Source: Nostoc desertorum CM1-VF14 (GTDB lineage Bacteria > Cyanobacteriota > Cyanobacteriia > Cyanobacteriales > Nostocaceae). Taken from it: a DNA stretch of 64,000 bases. The DNA is taken from NCBI GenBank assembly GCA_019359245.1, contig JAHHHR010000006.1:124001-188000 (forward strand), in the 5' to 3' direction. The notes below the pieces were generated by a model, which made no database searches, was not told the DNA's origin, and saw nothing but the letters and a program-made list of their open reading frames with translations. The first letter of the stretch is position 1, and every line of letters begins with the position of its first letter. Of this stretch, positions 37,638 through 47,497 are shown one piece after another. The translations under genes were made by a program, and so were the position numbers.

Positions 37638-38390
37638 TTAATTACAGGTAGGAGCTGAAGCCGAGTTCACCTTTGTTAAATCGCCAGAAAATACTGCTGT
37701 GTATTGATAAGGTGATGGACCAGTGCAATTCATAGAATTTGTATCAGTGCGACGGGGAGTCCACCATGACTGTGCTTGCACAGTTAAATTTGTGCCGTTC
37801 CATGATAGGTTTTGGACAAGTAGAGAGTTAGTTTTTCCATCAGTCGGCTTCTTGGAAGTTAAAAATGTGGCATAGTCAACCTGACCATTGGCTGGATTGA
37901 TCCTAGCTATAACTGCGACTTTCGGCCCGCCTCCGTTACCATAGCTAGACAACCAACGCCCAGTTGTAAAGAGGCGAAAATCATTACCAGTTTGAGTACC
38001 AGTGGAAGAGTAAACGCCATATAAAACATTGCCTCCATCCCAATACAATCCGTACCCTCTACCATCGTCATTTGTTGTTTCGTAATCAGTTCTACACCAT
38101 GATTTGATGCCACTATTAAAACGAATTGTCACAGGATTTTGGTTAGTAGCTGATACTTGCTGATAACCAATGTAAATGGCTGAACTTCCAAAAAATACTC
38201 TAGGCCCATTTTTAGCTTTTATTGTCGCTTCACTATCATTGCAACTGAATGTTACAGCATTACCGATAGATGAATTTACCGTTTGGGCAAACGCTGGCGG
38301 AGCTTTTTGCGTGATTAATAAATCAGCTAATAATACTACAGATAAAGAGAAACGCGCCAAATACTTCTGCAATTGGTGAGAATAAATCAT
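37638..38390 (-). CDS. Secreted protein of unknown function
   Basis: A 250-residue exported protein starting at MIYSHQLQKYLARF; the frame continues 20 codons to a TTG. Signal peptide SLSVVLLADLLITQKAPPAFAQT. The mature part is Gly/Asn/Thr-rich with many aromatic strands: FSCNDSEATIKAKNGPRVFF, IRFNSGIKSWCRTDYETTND, WDGGNVLYGVYSSTGTQTG, and four Cys that could form disulfides. I do not recognise a family. Beta-rich fold suspected. It lies in an isolated position, with rca convergent. Confidence 0.75.
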   Translation of the reverse strand: MIYSHQLQKYLARFSLSVVLLADLLITQKAPPAFAQTVNSSIGNAVTFSCNDSEATIKAKNGPRVFFGSSAIYIGYQQVSATNQNPVTIRFNSGIKSWCRTDYETTNDDGRGYGLYWDGGNVLYGVYSSTGTQTGNDFRLFTTGRWLSSYGNGGGPKVAVIARINPANGQVDYATFLTSKKPTDGKTNSLLVQNLSWNGTNLTVQAQSWWTPRRTDTNSMNCTGPSPYQYTAVFSGDLTKVNSASAPTCN

Positions 38391-39947
38391 GATAAAAATC
38401 TGCCGATAAATTGCCAGGGAAAACACCGTAACACTATAAACTCTAATCAAAAATTAGACAAGGAAAACCGTTGAAATTCCCAATACACAGTGCTTTAAAC
38501 ATCATTAGAAATGAGGTTATGTTAGAAAATGCATAATTTTATATGCATGGTATTGCATGATATTGGCTGTATATAACCCTTTCTTATCAAAGAGCATCAG
38601 GAATAGAAGAAATTGCGATCGCAGCAGTCGATAACAAATGTTTTAATAAACAAGTGGGGTTTGCTGATCCTTGATGTACCTTGCTAGAAAGGTTATTCAC
38701 CAATGCTTTCTGCCTCTTGCCCTGCTATACCAGACGGTTTTAGCAGTTCTTATTTGAGACTTATACTGCACCAGATTCAGGCGGCTTAAGCTGCTTTTGT
38801 GGACACCACTATCATGGATACCACCCGCGATTTAATCTTCCATGTTGTTTTTGCTATGCTTAAAAGCAATGTTTTTTATCGAATTTTGGATTTTGGATTT
38901 TGGATTTAAAAGTCAAAACTAAAAAATGCTTATTTTTGCGCGTCTTGTAATATTTGCCTCAGAATTTAAACGCGAGCAAAATTCTACTATCCAAAATCGA
39001 AGATTATTTATTCAGAGCAACTATCTGAAGCCACTGGGTCAATCTAACAATATAAAAAACGAAGTTTTTGACCATTGTTTTCAGCCCAGTTGAACTTAAT
39101 TCAGCTTTTTCTAGAATACTGATATACGTTTTCAACGGGACATAAATATATTCCTTAGAAAGTGTTCTATAGATAGTTTGGCTTAGTAAGGCTGTTTTCT
39201 GGTTCAGTAAAATTAGTGAATAATTTTATTTTTTAAAAAGTTAATATATAAATCTGGGTAATTTCTCTTAATTCAGGTATGGTATATGCTTTTTTGAATA
39301 ATTACTTTGGCATTATGTATGATGTTGCAATGTTGCTGATAATAGCTTCTGATTGAAATACATACACACGTAGCAGTTTATCATCAGCAGTCTATGTGCA
39401 AGGCGCACTTTCAGGATGGAAAAAAGCTTGATTTTTTATTGTTCTCTCGTTCCCATATCGAGCATGGGAACAGGAACTGGCTTTTCACGGAATGTGGGAA
39501 GTCAACTACGCCTAAGCGTCACATTTACAAGCATCATTATTCTTGCCTCATGACTCAGTACATAGTTTAATTTAATACTTGGTATTTTAATATTTCAAGT
39601 AATATTACTAGTTTACAAAAAAAGGTTTTGTCTTAAGTTCACATGAACAGCTGGTAAGCTGTTACGCATTTAACTTGAACATTTATATGAAATGCGCCCC
39701 TACGTTCGCGGAGCGTCCCGCAGGGATGGGATGCTTTTTTAACTGAAAGTCCCTAATTTCTGCGCTTGTGTGAGCCTGGCTGTATTTCTAACCAATCAAT
39801 GCAGATTTCCGATAACCAAATATTTCAAACACCGTGAGGAGCTTTCTAGTTTTAGATGACAATCGTGTGAGCCAATGGTCTGAAGTCATGGCGGTCGGTG
39901 CAATTACTGTTTCTTAACCCTCACTAGAACGCTCATATCCAGAAGCT
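38391..39947. other. Long intergenic region rich in repeats
   Basis: About 1.56 kb without a credible gene. It contains a HIP1 site at 38.61 kb, three and a half copies of the heptamer ATTTTGG (38883-38907), a hairpin-like tcgttcccatatcgagcatgg element near 39.45 kb, the 35-bp repeat at 39655-39689 shared with 25.83 kb, and a GC-rich palindrome (cgttcgcggagcgtcccgc) near 39.71 kb. No RNA gene was recognised. Confidence 0.6.
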
Positions 39948-40319
39948 TTATAAATGTTGCTTTACTACGTCTAAGCGTGAACAATTCCAATAATCCACAT
40001 GAGAGACAATCAAACCATCCGAGTTGAGACTTAATTCACTCCAACCAGGAATAGAAATCCGTGGCTTCCAGGGAAGAGGAGTATTCCAACTCAGGGTCCA
40101 CTCAGTTTTTATTGTGTCTCCTAAACGTTGAATATTATGTAAGTCCATCTTGGGATCCAAAAACCAAGTTTGGATGAAATTAATCATTTTTTTGTAACGT
40201 TTAACGCCATGAAATTTATTCAGCGGGTCTTGAAAATAAACGTCTGGGGCGTAAATACTGTAAGTTTGGTTTTCTGGGAATCTTTGATAGTCTTCTTTGA
40301 GGATTTCAATGATATCCAT
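39948..40319 (-). CDS. DUF2358-family (NTF2-like) protein
   Basis: 123 residues. IIEILKEDYQRFPENQTYSIYAPDVYFQDPLNKFHGVKRYKKMI is typical of DUF2358, a cyanobacterial and plastid family with an NTF2/SnoaL-like fold; the later part has strands RLGDTIKTEWTLSWNTPLPW and ELSLNSDGLIVSHVDYWN. The cellular role is unknown. Soluble, no signal peptide. It starts at an ATG and the neighbour upstream on the strand lies 75 bases away, so the two may be co-transcribed. Confidence 0.88.
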   Translation of the reverse strand: MDIIEILKEDYQRFPENQTYSIYAPDVYFQDPLNKFHGVKRYKKMINFIQTWFLDPKMDLHNIQRLGDTIKTEWTLSWNTPLPWKPRISIPGWSELSLNSDGLIVSHVDYWNCSRLDVVKQHL

Positions 40320-40394
40320 GTTAAATAAATATATGTGTAAATTACTTTAATATGTAAACTGGGCGCGGATAACAATTCCTATTAAAAATTGAAA

Positions 40395-40979
40395 TCAACC
40401 TTCATTCCATAATTTTTCTAACTGACGCCGCCAAGCAGCTAAAACTTCTTCTCGCGCCTCTGAGGTCTGGTTTATTTCACCCAATAATCCTTCGGCGTAA
40501 AAGCGTTCTAAGCTTTGCATAGTAGCTTGCAGAGATTGTCCTTGCTGCTTTGCTGCTTGAATAATTTGCCGGATACGACTTTCGATTAGTCGATTAAAGA
40601 CATTATCTAATCCAGCCTCATGGAGAGATACAAGTCGATTAATTGCATTGGACAAATCTGCACTCACTAAACTGTCAGTGTTATGTTGAAATACTCCCCA
40701 AATTACCCCTTCATACAAAGCGTAACGTACTTCTTGAGTCTCATCAAAGTTGGCTTCTAGGAACTGTCCTAAAAATGGTTGGGCTTCTTGGATAGGCACA
40801 ATAGGCAGTAAAACTCGCAGCCAAATATTATCTTCGGAAAGCAGCACCAACAACCGAAAAGTAGAAGTATCTATTTGCCAAGATCCAGCAGCAATCTCTA
40901 CGACGGGCTGCGCCAAAGCATCAACAGCCGATGTGCCAAATAATTCTGTTAGTGTACTCGCAATTTCTTCAGGTGTCAT
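40395..40979 (-). CDS. Conserved cyanobacterial protein of unknown function
   Basis: A 194-residue soluble protein with a mixed N-terminal half (EEIASTLTELFGTSAVDALAQPVVEIAAGSWQID, then DNIWLRVLLPI) and a helical, charged C-terminal half (LESRIRQIIQAAKQQGQSLQ ... AWRRQLEKLWNE). The first half looks like a small alpha/beta chaperone or YbjN-like fold, but this is only a loose impression. Followed on its strand after 75 bases by the DUF2358 gene. Confidence 0.75.
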   Translation of the reverse strand: MTPEEIASTLTELFGTSAVDALAQPVVEIAAGSWQIDTSTFRLLVLLSEDNIWLRVLLPIVPIQEAQPFLGQFLEANFDETQEVRYALYEGVIWGVFQHNTDSLVSADLSNAINRLVSLHEAGLDNVFNRLIESRIRQIIQAAKQQGQSLQATMQSLERFYAEGLLGEINQTSEAREEVLAAWRRQLEKLWNEG

Positions 40980-41100
40980 AAGTTTTTGTTAGCTATAGCC
41001 TCTAGATTAGCGCAGAGATGCATCACCTTATTCATTAAAACGCTGTGCTGCTTGCTGGACAACTTCCATCGGTAAAGATTTCAATTATTCTAAAGACGTA

Positions 41101-41132
41101 GTGGGGGCGTACACCTAGCTGTGCGCCCCCAC
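41101..41132 (-). terminator. Strong hairpin between the HupE-like gene and its downstream neighbour
   Basis: gtgggggcgtaca (41101-41113) pairs with tgtgcgcccccac (41120-41132), 13 pairs including one wobble, 6-base loop. It lies 30 bases beyond the HupE-like stop on the minus strand. No T-tract follows, so it may be an interspersed hairpin that acts as a weak terminator. Confidence 0.6.
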
Positions 41133-41162
41133 GAATGAATGTATTCCACTGAATTGAAATAT

Positions 41163-41843
41163 CTAAATTATCGAATTGCTCAAAAACACAATCCCGATCG
41201 CACAGAAAGCAAAGCCAGTAATACTAATTTTCCAGGGTAAAATTCGGTTTATTTCTCCCATACCGATTGCACTACCAATTTCTCTGGCACTCATGGCAAC
41301 CGTAAACAGAGTTAAGGTAATGCCTACTATATAGGCAATTAATGGCATCGTTCCTACCCCAATAATAGATTCAGCATTGGCGTAACCCTGAAATAAACCA
41401 GCACTAACGCCTACCGAAGCAAGTACTATAAAGTTTGGTTGATTTGGCAGCATCAGCATAGTACCAAAAACAATGGTAGAAGTGGCGATGGCTATTTCTG
41501 TACCTGGTAAATTTAGCTGAAATGAATGAATTACAATCCCCAAGATTGCTGCTAAAACAAAACATCCAGCGATCGCAGCACCACGAACAAACACAGATGA
41601 GAGTAGGCCAATAGCAATAATACCAACTAAACAATCCAACGCAATTACTGGATCTGCTAATCCCCAGATCAAGCCTTCCCAGCAGTTAGAGATGGTATGG
41701 TCAACTGGTGTTCCACTCAATGAACTAAGTAAGCTAATTAAAATTAGAACTGCGATCGCTCCAATATGGCGATGCATTAACTTCAAGGTGTAAAATTCCC
41801 CCCAAGCACGGGATTGTGATAATTGAGTTTTGAACATTACCAT
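41163..41843 (-). CDS. HupE/UreJ-family membrane protein
   Basis: A 226-residue integral membrane protein, with about six hydrophobic helices and the family segment WEGLIWGLADPVIALDCLVGIIAIGLLS. HupE/UreJ proteins are linked to nickel or cobalt uptake next to hydrogenases or ureases. The usual His in the HxDHxL motif is not present as such (ALDCLVG), so metal-transport function should be treated with caution. No hydrogenase gene is adjacent. The internal Met at 41774 is an alternative start. Confidence 0.85.
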   Translation of the reverse strand: MVMFKTQLSQSRAWGEFYTLKLMHRHIGAIAVLILISLLSSLSGTPVDHTISNCWEGLIWGLADPVIALDCLVGIIAIGLLSSVFVRGAAIAGCFVLAAILGIVIHSFQLNLPGTEIAIATSTIVFGTMLMLPNQPNFIVLASVGVSAGLFQGYANAESIIGVGTMPLIAYIVGITLTLFTVAMSAREIGSAIGMGEINRILPWKISITGFAFCAIGIVFLSNSII

Positions 41844-42070
41844 CTGCCAAATTAGTTTTTTCGGTAATTTATACTACCCATAGACACAAAAAAACTAACG
41901 TGATTACCACATTAGATTACACTAGCTTCATCAAGTTATGTAAAACTACAGTTATTGCAAACCTTTTCTCTGATAATAAGCTGCGTAGCCTCTCTATAAG
42001 TTACCCGTCGCAGACATCGCCGCCAAAATGCTTTATCCAAACTTTTTTGAAACTATGCAAAAGGCTGTCC

Positions 42071-42871
42071 TTATATCTTTCTGACGATGTCTTCAACCAA
42101 ATTTTGAATTATTTGGGCATCTGTTTCACTTAAACTTTCCAATTCAACTGTGTTGCCCTCTTGTGGGGTATTAAATTGACTACTGTATATACGACGACTC
42201 AACCCTACCAAACTGCCTTGATAAAATGTTTTATAAAATACACATGCTGCTAAATATGAGCCAATCGGGCTAGGGTGGCTTTGATCTGGATTATAAAGGT
42301 TGAATTTCGGATTTGCTTCCTGAACTTTTTGCCCAACTATTCCAACAGGTGCAACTTTGGCTTTCAGTTTTTTAGCAATTGCCATGTATGAATCGGTCAA
42401 TATCTGTTGCGTTTCTGGTTGATTTTGCTTTGCCCAAGTCAAGTAGAAAACTGTTTGGGAATTCACTCGCTTGATTTCGGCATCAAACAGACTAGCGTAC
42501 TTGTACATTTCCTTGGGATTGGTAATCGGTAAGGTACTTTGCTCTTGGAGTACTACGTAGTCCCATTGTTTTGCTCTCAATAGCTTGAGTGCTTTACCAC
42601 TTTTCCAATGGCTTTTGAGGGTAGCTCCACCGACCACAACCATTTCAGTTTCGAGCGTTCTAGTTTCTTTTGCCGACTCAGCCAACTGTTGTGTTAACCA
42701 AGGAAGATCATTGACATAGGTATAGCTGTTGCCAATAAATAAAACTCTGATTGCCTGCTGTTCATTTACTTGAAAGGAATTTGCCTCAATCGGCTTCTTT
42801 TTTAGCAAAAACAAAGCAATCATCAAAAAGAGGAATAAAGATATGTATAGTATTTCTGTGTTTATCATCAT
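42071..42871 (-). CDS. Membrane-anchored SGNH-like hydrolase
   Basis: 266 residues. An N-terminal hydrophobic anchor (ILYISLFLFLMIALFLL) precedes an SGNH domain: RVLFIGNSYTYVND with the nucleophile Ser, YVVLQEQSTLPI, and PDQSHPSPIGSYLAA with catalytic Asp and His. It is probably membrane-tethered and acts on the periplasmic or thylakoid-lumen side. Substrate unknown. The next genes on either side are 160-190 bases away, without clear operon structure. Confidence 0.85.
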   Translation of the reverse strand: MMINTEILYISLFLFLMIALFLLKKKPIEANSFQVNEQQAIRVLFIGNSYTYVNDLPWLTQQLAESAKETRTLETEMVVVGGATLKSHWKSGKALKLLRAKQWDYVVLQEQSTLPITNPKEMYKYASLFDAEIKRVNSQTVFYLTWAKQNQPETQQILTDSYMAIAKKLKAKVAPVGIVGQKVQEANPKFNLYNPDQSHPSPIGSYLAACVFYKTFYQGSLVGLSRRIYSSQFNTPQEGNTVELESLSETDAQIIQNLVEDIVRKI

Positions 42872-43053
42872 CCCTGGAATTTTTGCAGCATAACTTATTA
42901 TTGGACAGGTTTTTTTAGAAAAGAGTTCTGATTTTTATAATTTGTATAGGTTAAATAAAGCAAAAACTTTACCTAAATACTTCTCTGTAATTCCCAAAAC
43001 GGTAGTGTTTTAGATTGCTTGTTTTACGTCTTGATGGATAGACCGAATTCTCA

Positions 43054-44364
43054 TCAACCAGACTTTATTTTAATCGGAATCTGGATGATAAACTCTGTAC
43101 CTTGAAGCGGTGTAGAAACACACTTGAGTTGACCACCATATTTGTTGATAATTTGGTAGCTAATCGACATCCCTAGACCTGTACCTGAACCAACAGGTTT
43201 AGTTGTAAAAAATGGGTCAAAAACTTTTTGCTTTACTGCTTTTGTCATACCACAGCCATTATCAGCAATCCGAATCATCACTTGATTGCTGTCTAAAACC
43301 TCAGTGCAAATTCGAATCTGGGGATTGTTAGCTTTAGTTACCAGTTGTTGGTTACCAGTTATTTTGGCATTATTCACTAACAACTTACAACCAATTACTG
43401 ATTCTATCAAAGTATCAATAGAATTATTCAAAATATTCATAAATACTTGATTTAGTTGTCCAGGATAGCACTCGACTTTAGGTAACTTGCCGTATTCTTT
43501 TATAACTTGAATACCTGGATGATTTATTTTGGCTTCCAAGCGATTTTGCAAAATCAAGAGAGTGCTATCAAGACCATCGTGGATATCAACTTCTTTTTTG
43601 TCCGCTTCATCTAGCCGCGAGAAGTTACGCAAGGATAACACTAGGTTGGAAATGCGCCCGGCTCCCATTTTCATGGAAGATAAGATTTTCGGTACGTCTT
43701 CTTTAATGAAATCAAGGTCAATTTCTTCAATAAAAGCTTGAATTTCTGATACTAAATGACGATCGCATTTTTGAAAAAGCGTAATCAAACTGAGTAAATT
43801 TTTAGTATATTCATTGATAATAACAATATTAGCGTCAATAAAATTCACAGGATTATTAATTTCATGGGCAATACCTCCAACTAATTGCCCTAATGAAGAC
43901 ATTTTTTCAGTTTGAATCAGTTGAGATTGCGTATTTTCAAGTTCCTTTAAGGTTAGTTTCAGTTGGCAGTTAGCTGCTTCTAGTTGTGCCGGACTTGGCA
44001 AAGCCAGAGCCTGGGGAATGATGGGTAATAGTGCGATCGCTGTATATAGTGAAATAATAGCCGTAATAAATTTGATGAAAGTGGACAGCCAGTAAGTTGG
44101 ATGCCAAAGCGTCCATACATCCATCACATGGGTTGTACCACAAGAGATGATAAAAGCTCCAAATAATAAAAGTATCCATTTGAAAGGGAAATCTTTTCGC
44201 TTGTGGACAAAGTAAACAAGGGCGATGGGAATAGAATAATACACCAAAGCAATTAGAGAATCTGAAATGATGTTTAGCCACACTAAACTTGGCTTCCAGA
44301 GGTAACAATGTCCATGTGGAATAAATGAGCTATCAGTCAAAAAATTTTGCAAAAATTCCAGCAT
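43054..44364 (-). CDS. Histidine kinase with ethylene-receptor-like (ETR1-type) sensor domain
   Basis: A 436-residue membrane kinase. Residues 25-115 hold three helices matching the plant ETR1 ethylene-binding domain: [20 protein letters not shown], then [21 protein letters not shown]. Residues equivalent to ETR1 Asp25, Tyr32, Ile62, Cys65 and His69 occur in the same spacing (Asp35, Tyr42, Ile72, Cys75, His79); Cys and His bind copper(I) there. Then a coiled coil, an H-box [10 protein letters not shown] (His167) and ATPase motifs ([15 protein letters not shown]). Ethylene sensing is inferred from these residues. No response regulator is adjacent. Confidence 0.93.
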   Translation of the reverse strand: MLEFLQNFLTDSSFIPHGHCYLWKPSLVWLNIISDSLIALVYYSIPIALVYFVHKRKDFPFKWILLLFGAFIISCGTTHVMDVWTLWHPTYWLSTFIKFITAIISLYTAIALLPIIPQALALPSPAQLEAANCQLKLTLKELENTQSQLIQTEKMSSLGQLVGGIAHEINNPVNFIDANIVIINEYTKNLLSLITLFQKCDRHLVSEIQAFIEEIDLDFIKEDVPKILSSMKMGAGRISNLVLSLRNFSRLDEADKKEVDIHDGLDSTLLILQNRLEAKINHPGIQVIKEYGKLPKVECYPGQLNQVFMNILNNSIDTLIESVIGCKLLVNNAKITGNQQLVTKANNPQIRICTEVLDSNQVMIRIADNGCGMTKAVKQKVFDPFFTTKPVGSGTGLGMSISYQIINKYGGQLKCVSTPLQGTEFIIQIPIKIKSG

Positions 44365-44451
44365 ATATTATCAAACGAAATAATTTTTTAAATATTAAAT
44401 GATAGATTATACACGCTGGATAAAAAATTGTCCCTAATATTAAATGTGGTA

Positions 44452-44663
44452 CTAGTGCAGGACGGCGGAAATAAGCAGACCATTGAAAAGTCCTAAACAG
44501 CTTATTCCATAATACTTTTGAATTTTGAGAGCCAGTTGTTACCCTGCGGGAACGCTAAGAGCGTAGCTTGCTTCCCCGTAGGTGTACAAGTCGGGAAACC
44601 GCAAGGGCGCACTGGCTCCTTTTGACTTACCCAAAAGGGCTGACTTCCGCCTTGCGTTACTAG
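44452..44663 (+). mobile_element. MITE-like element, copy C, overlapping the 3' end of the ABC gene
   Basis: The longest copy (212 bases). The left end ctagtgcaggacggcggaaa and right end cttccgccttgcgttactag match copies A and B. Its centre holds an inverted module bounded by gagccagt and actggctc (44.53-44.62 kb). The CTAG at the right end supplies the stop codon of the ABC exporter gene (44660-44662). Confidence 0.8.
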
Positions 44664-46411
44664 TGCAGTAATTCTTCAACCTGATGCTGGCTCCACAAAG
44701 TTCTATATAGACCCTGTTGTTGCACCAGTTCTAAGTGATTGCCTATCTGAACAATTTTTCCTTTTTCCATCACAAAAATTCGGTCAGCAGCTGCCGCTGC
44801 CGATAATTGGTGGGTAATGAAAATTACTGTTTTGCGTACACTACCACCAGAGAGATTTCTGAGGATTTGCGTGGCTGTTTGATTATCCACACTAGAGAGG
44901 GCATCATCCAAAATTAACACTGGAGCATTGAGCAGCATCGCCCTAGCTAAGGCAGTACGTTGTCGTTGACCGCCAGAAAGCGTAATACCGCGTTCACCAA
45001 CAAGAGTCTCATATTGCTGGGGAAAATTGTGAATTTCTGATTCAATTTGGGCAAGTCTAGCAACAGATTCTATCTGCTCTTGTTCGCTAATTGGGTCACC
45101 GTAACGGATATTATTTTTGATTGTAGTACTAAATAAAAAGCTATCTTGAGGAACGTAGGCGATCGCACCTCGCAAATCTGCCAAAGCTATCTTAGTAATA
45201 TCCACCCCATCTAAAAACAATTGTCCTGAGTCAATATCCAACAAGCGCGGCAAAGCATTCGCCAAAGTGGATTTTCCCGAACCAATTGCCCCAACAACTG
45301 CCACGGTTTCTCCGGGAACAATGGTAAAGTTAACATTTTCTAGAGATGGAGTCGCGGAACCTGGGTAAGTATAGGTAAGATTTTTAGCTGTCACTTCCCC
45401 TTTAAGTTCAGCCACTGGTAGATGTATGGCATCGGCTTTGTCTTGGATTTTCGGTGTAACAGAGAGAATAGATTCAAGGCGATCAATACTAACTTCACCC
45501 CGTTGGTAGGCGGTAATTGTGAATCCTAAAATGGCTGTGGGGAAAACTAGACGCTCTACATAAATTAACAATGCTAAAAAGTCGCCAACCTGAAGTGTTC
45601 CAGAGGACATTCGCGCCGCCCCTAGCCAGATGATTACCAGCGAGCTGATATTGGCTAGCCCGCCAATTAGCGGAAATAGTGTATTTCGGATTTTTGCCAG
45701 TTCCAGGTTAGCAGTCAATAGCTGCTGATTTTTCTTGGCGAAGGCTCGACGCTCGTTTGCTTCTTGGGCATAGATTTTAATTAAGGCAATGCCACTTATA
45801 TCCTCTTGGATGAGTTCGCTGATATCAGAGAGTTGCTCTTGGACTGCTGCTTGTTGTTTGCGTAAGCGATCGCTAAACAGACTTACTAATAAGAGCATAA
45901 AAGGATACACTGCCAGGGAAGCTAATGTTAGATCCACACTAATCGCTAGCATTACTGGCAGTGTCAGAGCGTAGGCAAACACCGTATTTGCCAAACTCAA
46001 GACTGCAAAACCCAACAAGCGTTTGATATTGTCAACATCACTAGTAGCCCGATTAATCAAATCGCCAGCAGTATTACTAGCAAAATAAGCCGGCTCCAGC
46101 TTGAGTAAATGTTCAAAAATCCTTTGTTTCAGGTCAAATTCCACCTGACGCCCCACCCCAAACAGCCAAATGCGGGATGCCATCCGCATTAGCCACATTG
46201 CCGAACTGAGCAAAACAATAATTACTACGTAACGTAGTATTTCATTCCAGTTGAAGGTTGTCGACAGTTTATCAACACCAGCACGAATCAACCAAGGGAT
46301 ATAAACGCCCAGTGCATTGACAGAAAACAAAGCGAGAATCCCTAAGGACGCCTCTCGCCAATGGGGACGTAAGTAAGCACTGAGTTTAGCGAGTCGTCGA
46401 GATTTTGCCAT
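44660..46411 (-). CDS. ABC-type exporter, fused permease and ATPase
   Basis: 583 residues, type I exporter half-transporter. Six transmembrane helices at about 15-300, then the nucleotide-binding domain with Walker A VVGAIGSGKST, signature LSGGQRQR, Walker B LILDDALSSVD and the H-loop His in FITHQLSAA. It forms a dimer and exports lipid, drug or oligosaccharide; substrate undetermined. The last codons read Leu-Leu-His then TAG, and that TAG lies inside the adjacent MITE end, so the C terminus was probably reset by the insertion. Confidence 0.94.
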   Translation of the reverse strand: MAKSRRLAKLSAYLRPHWREASLGILALFSVNALGVYIPWLIRAGVDKLSTTFNWNEILRYVVIIVLLSSAMWLMRMASRIWLFGVGRQVEFDLKQRIFEHLLKLEPAYFASNTAGDLINRATSDVDNIKRLLGFAVLSLANTVFAYALTLPVMLAISVDLTLASLAVYPFMLLLVSLFSDRLRKQQAAVQEQLSDISELIQEDISGIALIKIYAQEANERRAFAKKNQQLLTANLELAKIRNTLFPLIGGLANISSLVIIWLGAARMSSGTLQVGDFLALLIYVERLVFPTAILGFTITAYQRGEVSIDRLESILSVTPKIQDKADAIHLPVAELKGEVTAKNLTYTYPGSATPSLENVNFTIVPGETVAVVGAIGSGKSTLANALPRLLDIDSGQLFLDGVDITKIALADLRGAIAYVPQDSFLFSTTIKNNIRYGDPISEQEQIESVARLAQIESEIHNFPQQYETLVGERGITLSGGQRQRTALARAMLLNAPVLILDDALSSVDNQTATQILRNLSGGSVRKTVIFITHQLSAAAAADRIFVMEKGKIVQIGNHLELVQQQGLYRTLWSQHQVEELLH

Positions 46412-46843
46412 TAAAGCAATTTTGCAACCTTATCATCCTAGATTAACTGTTAGTCGAAGCAGACAGCTATGTAAAGGGAATATCACTTGTAAATTTACAA
46501 GAAACAATTCAGAAGTCAGGAGCCAGAATTCAGTATTTAATTCTGTGCGATTGTCGTTAGCAGAGCGCTAGCTACGGACGAGCGTCACTTGTTCGCTCTT
46601 GGCTTTCTTGCAGGGTAGATGAATAAACAGGTTTAAGTCCCCCACTGAATTTTCCCACTAAATTTTAAATTTGGTGGTCTTCCCTACTGGATGCTATGCG
46701 AACAATCAGTGACGGGTTAAATCTCTCTCCTACTGATAGCGAAGGGTTAGCGAGTCACACGCTTCTACGTCGCTAACGCAACGCTTACGAGCGTCTTGCA
46801 TTCTGTATTCAGAATTCAGAATTCTGACTTCTCTTTTACTTTA
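46412..46843. other. Intergenic region with palindromic repeats
   Basis: No gene. Two GC-rich palindromic blocks (46.55-46.61 kb, with gagcgctagctacggacgag, and 46.74-46.79 kb, with gctaacgcaacgcttacg) and a gaattcagaattc direct/inverted repeat at 46.80-46.83 kb. Confidence 0.5.
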
Positions 46844-47497
46844 TTACCTCTGAACACGCATGAACCTGTAAACTTCAGCGAGATAGCTTTCCCAGGTTCT
46901 TGTTGTCAATAGCAACGTTTCTGCATTCGGTACAAAGTCTTCAAGCCGTAAACCGCGTGTGCGAATATCTTGAGGATTTCCTTGTAATAGATAGGGAGGC
47001 ACTCTCAAATTATAAGAAAGAATGCCACCTCCCGTAACATCTGAGATGTTTGCTGAGGTGGTTTGTTGTCCTAATGCCACCAGTGTCCCAGATGTTGGTG
47101 TAACAGTTGCTACATAGGTTTCACCTGCCATTGCTAGAGGTGCCCTATAAAGGAAATAGGCGACTGCTGGTGTACTTGCTAACAGCAAAATCGTCAGTGC
47201 CCAACCTATCAAGTATCCTCCTGGTTTGTCTATTCCACCTCCTTTGATTCTCTGAGCTGCAAAAATCATCATTAAAACAGAGGCTCCTAGAGGTCTGAGT
47301 GGAAAAGACAGCATCCTCCATAACGACGCTACAGCTGGTTCATTGGGGTTAAGAAATGATAGGGCTACGATTACCAAGATAACGACTAGGATTAATCGCC
47401 CGACAAAACTTCCAGAGGGATAAAATCGCTGGAACAGAGAATATACGATAGTGCCAATCAACAGCCACAGCAGTACTCGGCTTAACAATAGAAACAT
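46844..47497 (-). CDS. Membrane protein, probably YdcF/ElyC-like with the core missing
   Basis: 217 residues. Four N-terminal hydrophobic segments (about 1-125), including LSFPLRPLGASVLMMIFAAQ and GGIDKPGGYLIGWALTILL, resemble the membrane portion of cyanobacterial DUF218/YdcF proteins. The DUF218 domain normally follows; here the sequence goes from GTLVALGQQTT over about 40 residues to NAETLLLTTRTWESYLAEVYRF, like the C-terminal end of that family. The motif-rich middle (about 120 residues in relatives, from memory) appears to be missing. Otherwise it is an unrecognised membrane protein. Confidence 0.65.
   Translation of the reverse strand: MFLLLSRVLLWLLIGTIVYSLFQRFYPSGSFVGRLILVVILVIVALSFLNPNEPAVASLWRMLSFPLRPLGASVLMMIFAAQRIKGGGIDKPGGYLIGWALTILLLASTPAVAYFLYRAPLAMAGETYVATVTPTSGTLVALGQQTTSANISDVTGGGILSYNLRVPPYLLQGNPQDIRTRGLRLEDFVPNAETLLLTTRTWESYLAEVYRFMRVQR

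Noticed and set aside
41030..41100. Possible C-terminal fragment on the minus strand (LKSLPMEVVQQAAQRFNE)
   Set aside because: Only about 20 codons, with an in-frame stop just upstream and a hairpin beyond; too short to support a gene remnant.
43054..44364. A plain sensor kinase or a MASE-type domain
   Set aside because: The three-helix segment matches the ETR1 pattern at five metal/ligand-site residues with exact spacing, which is more specific.
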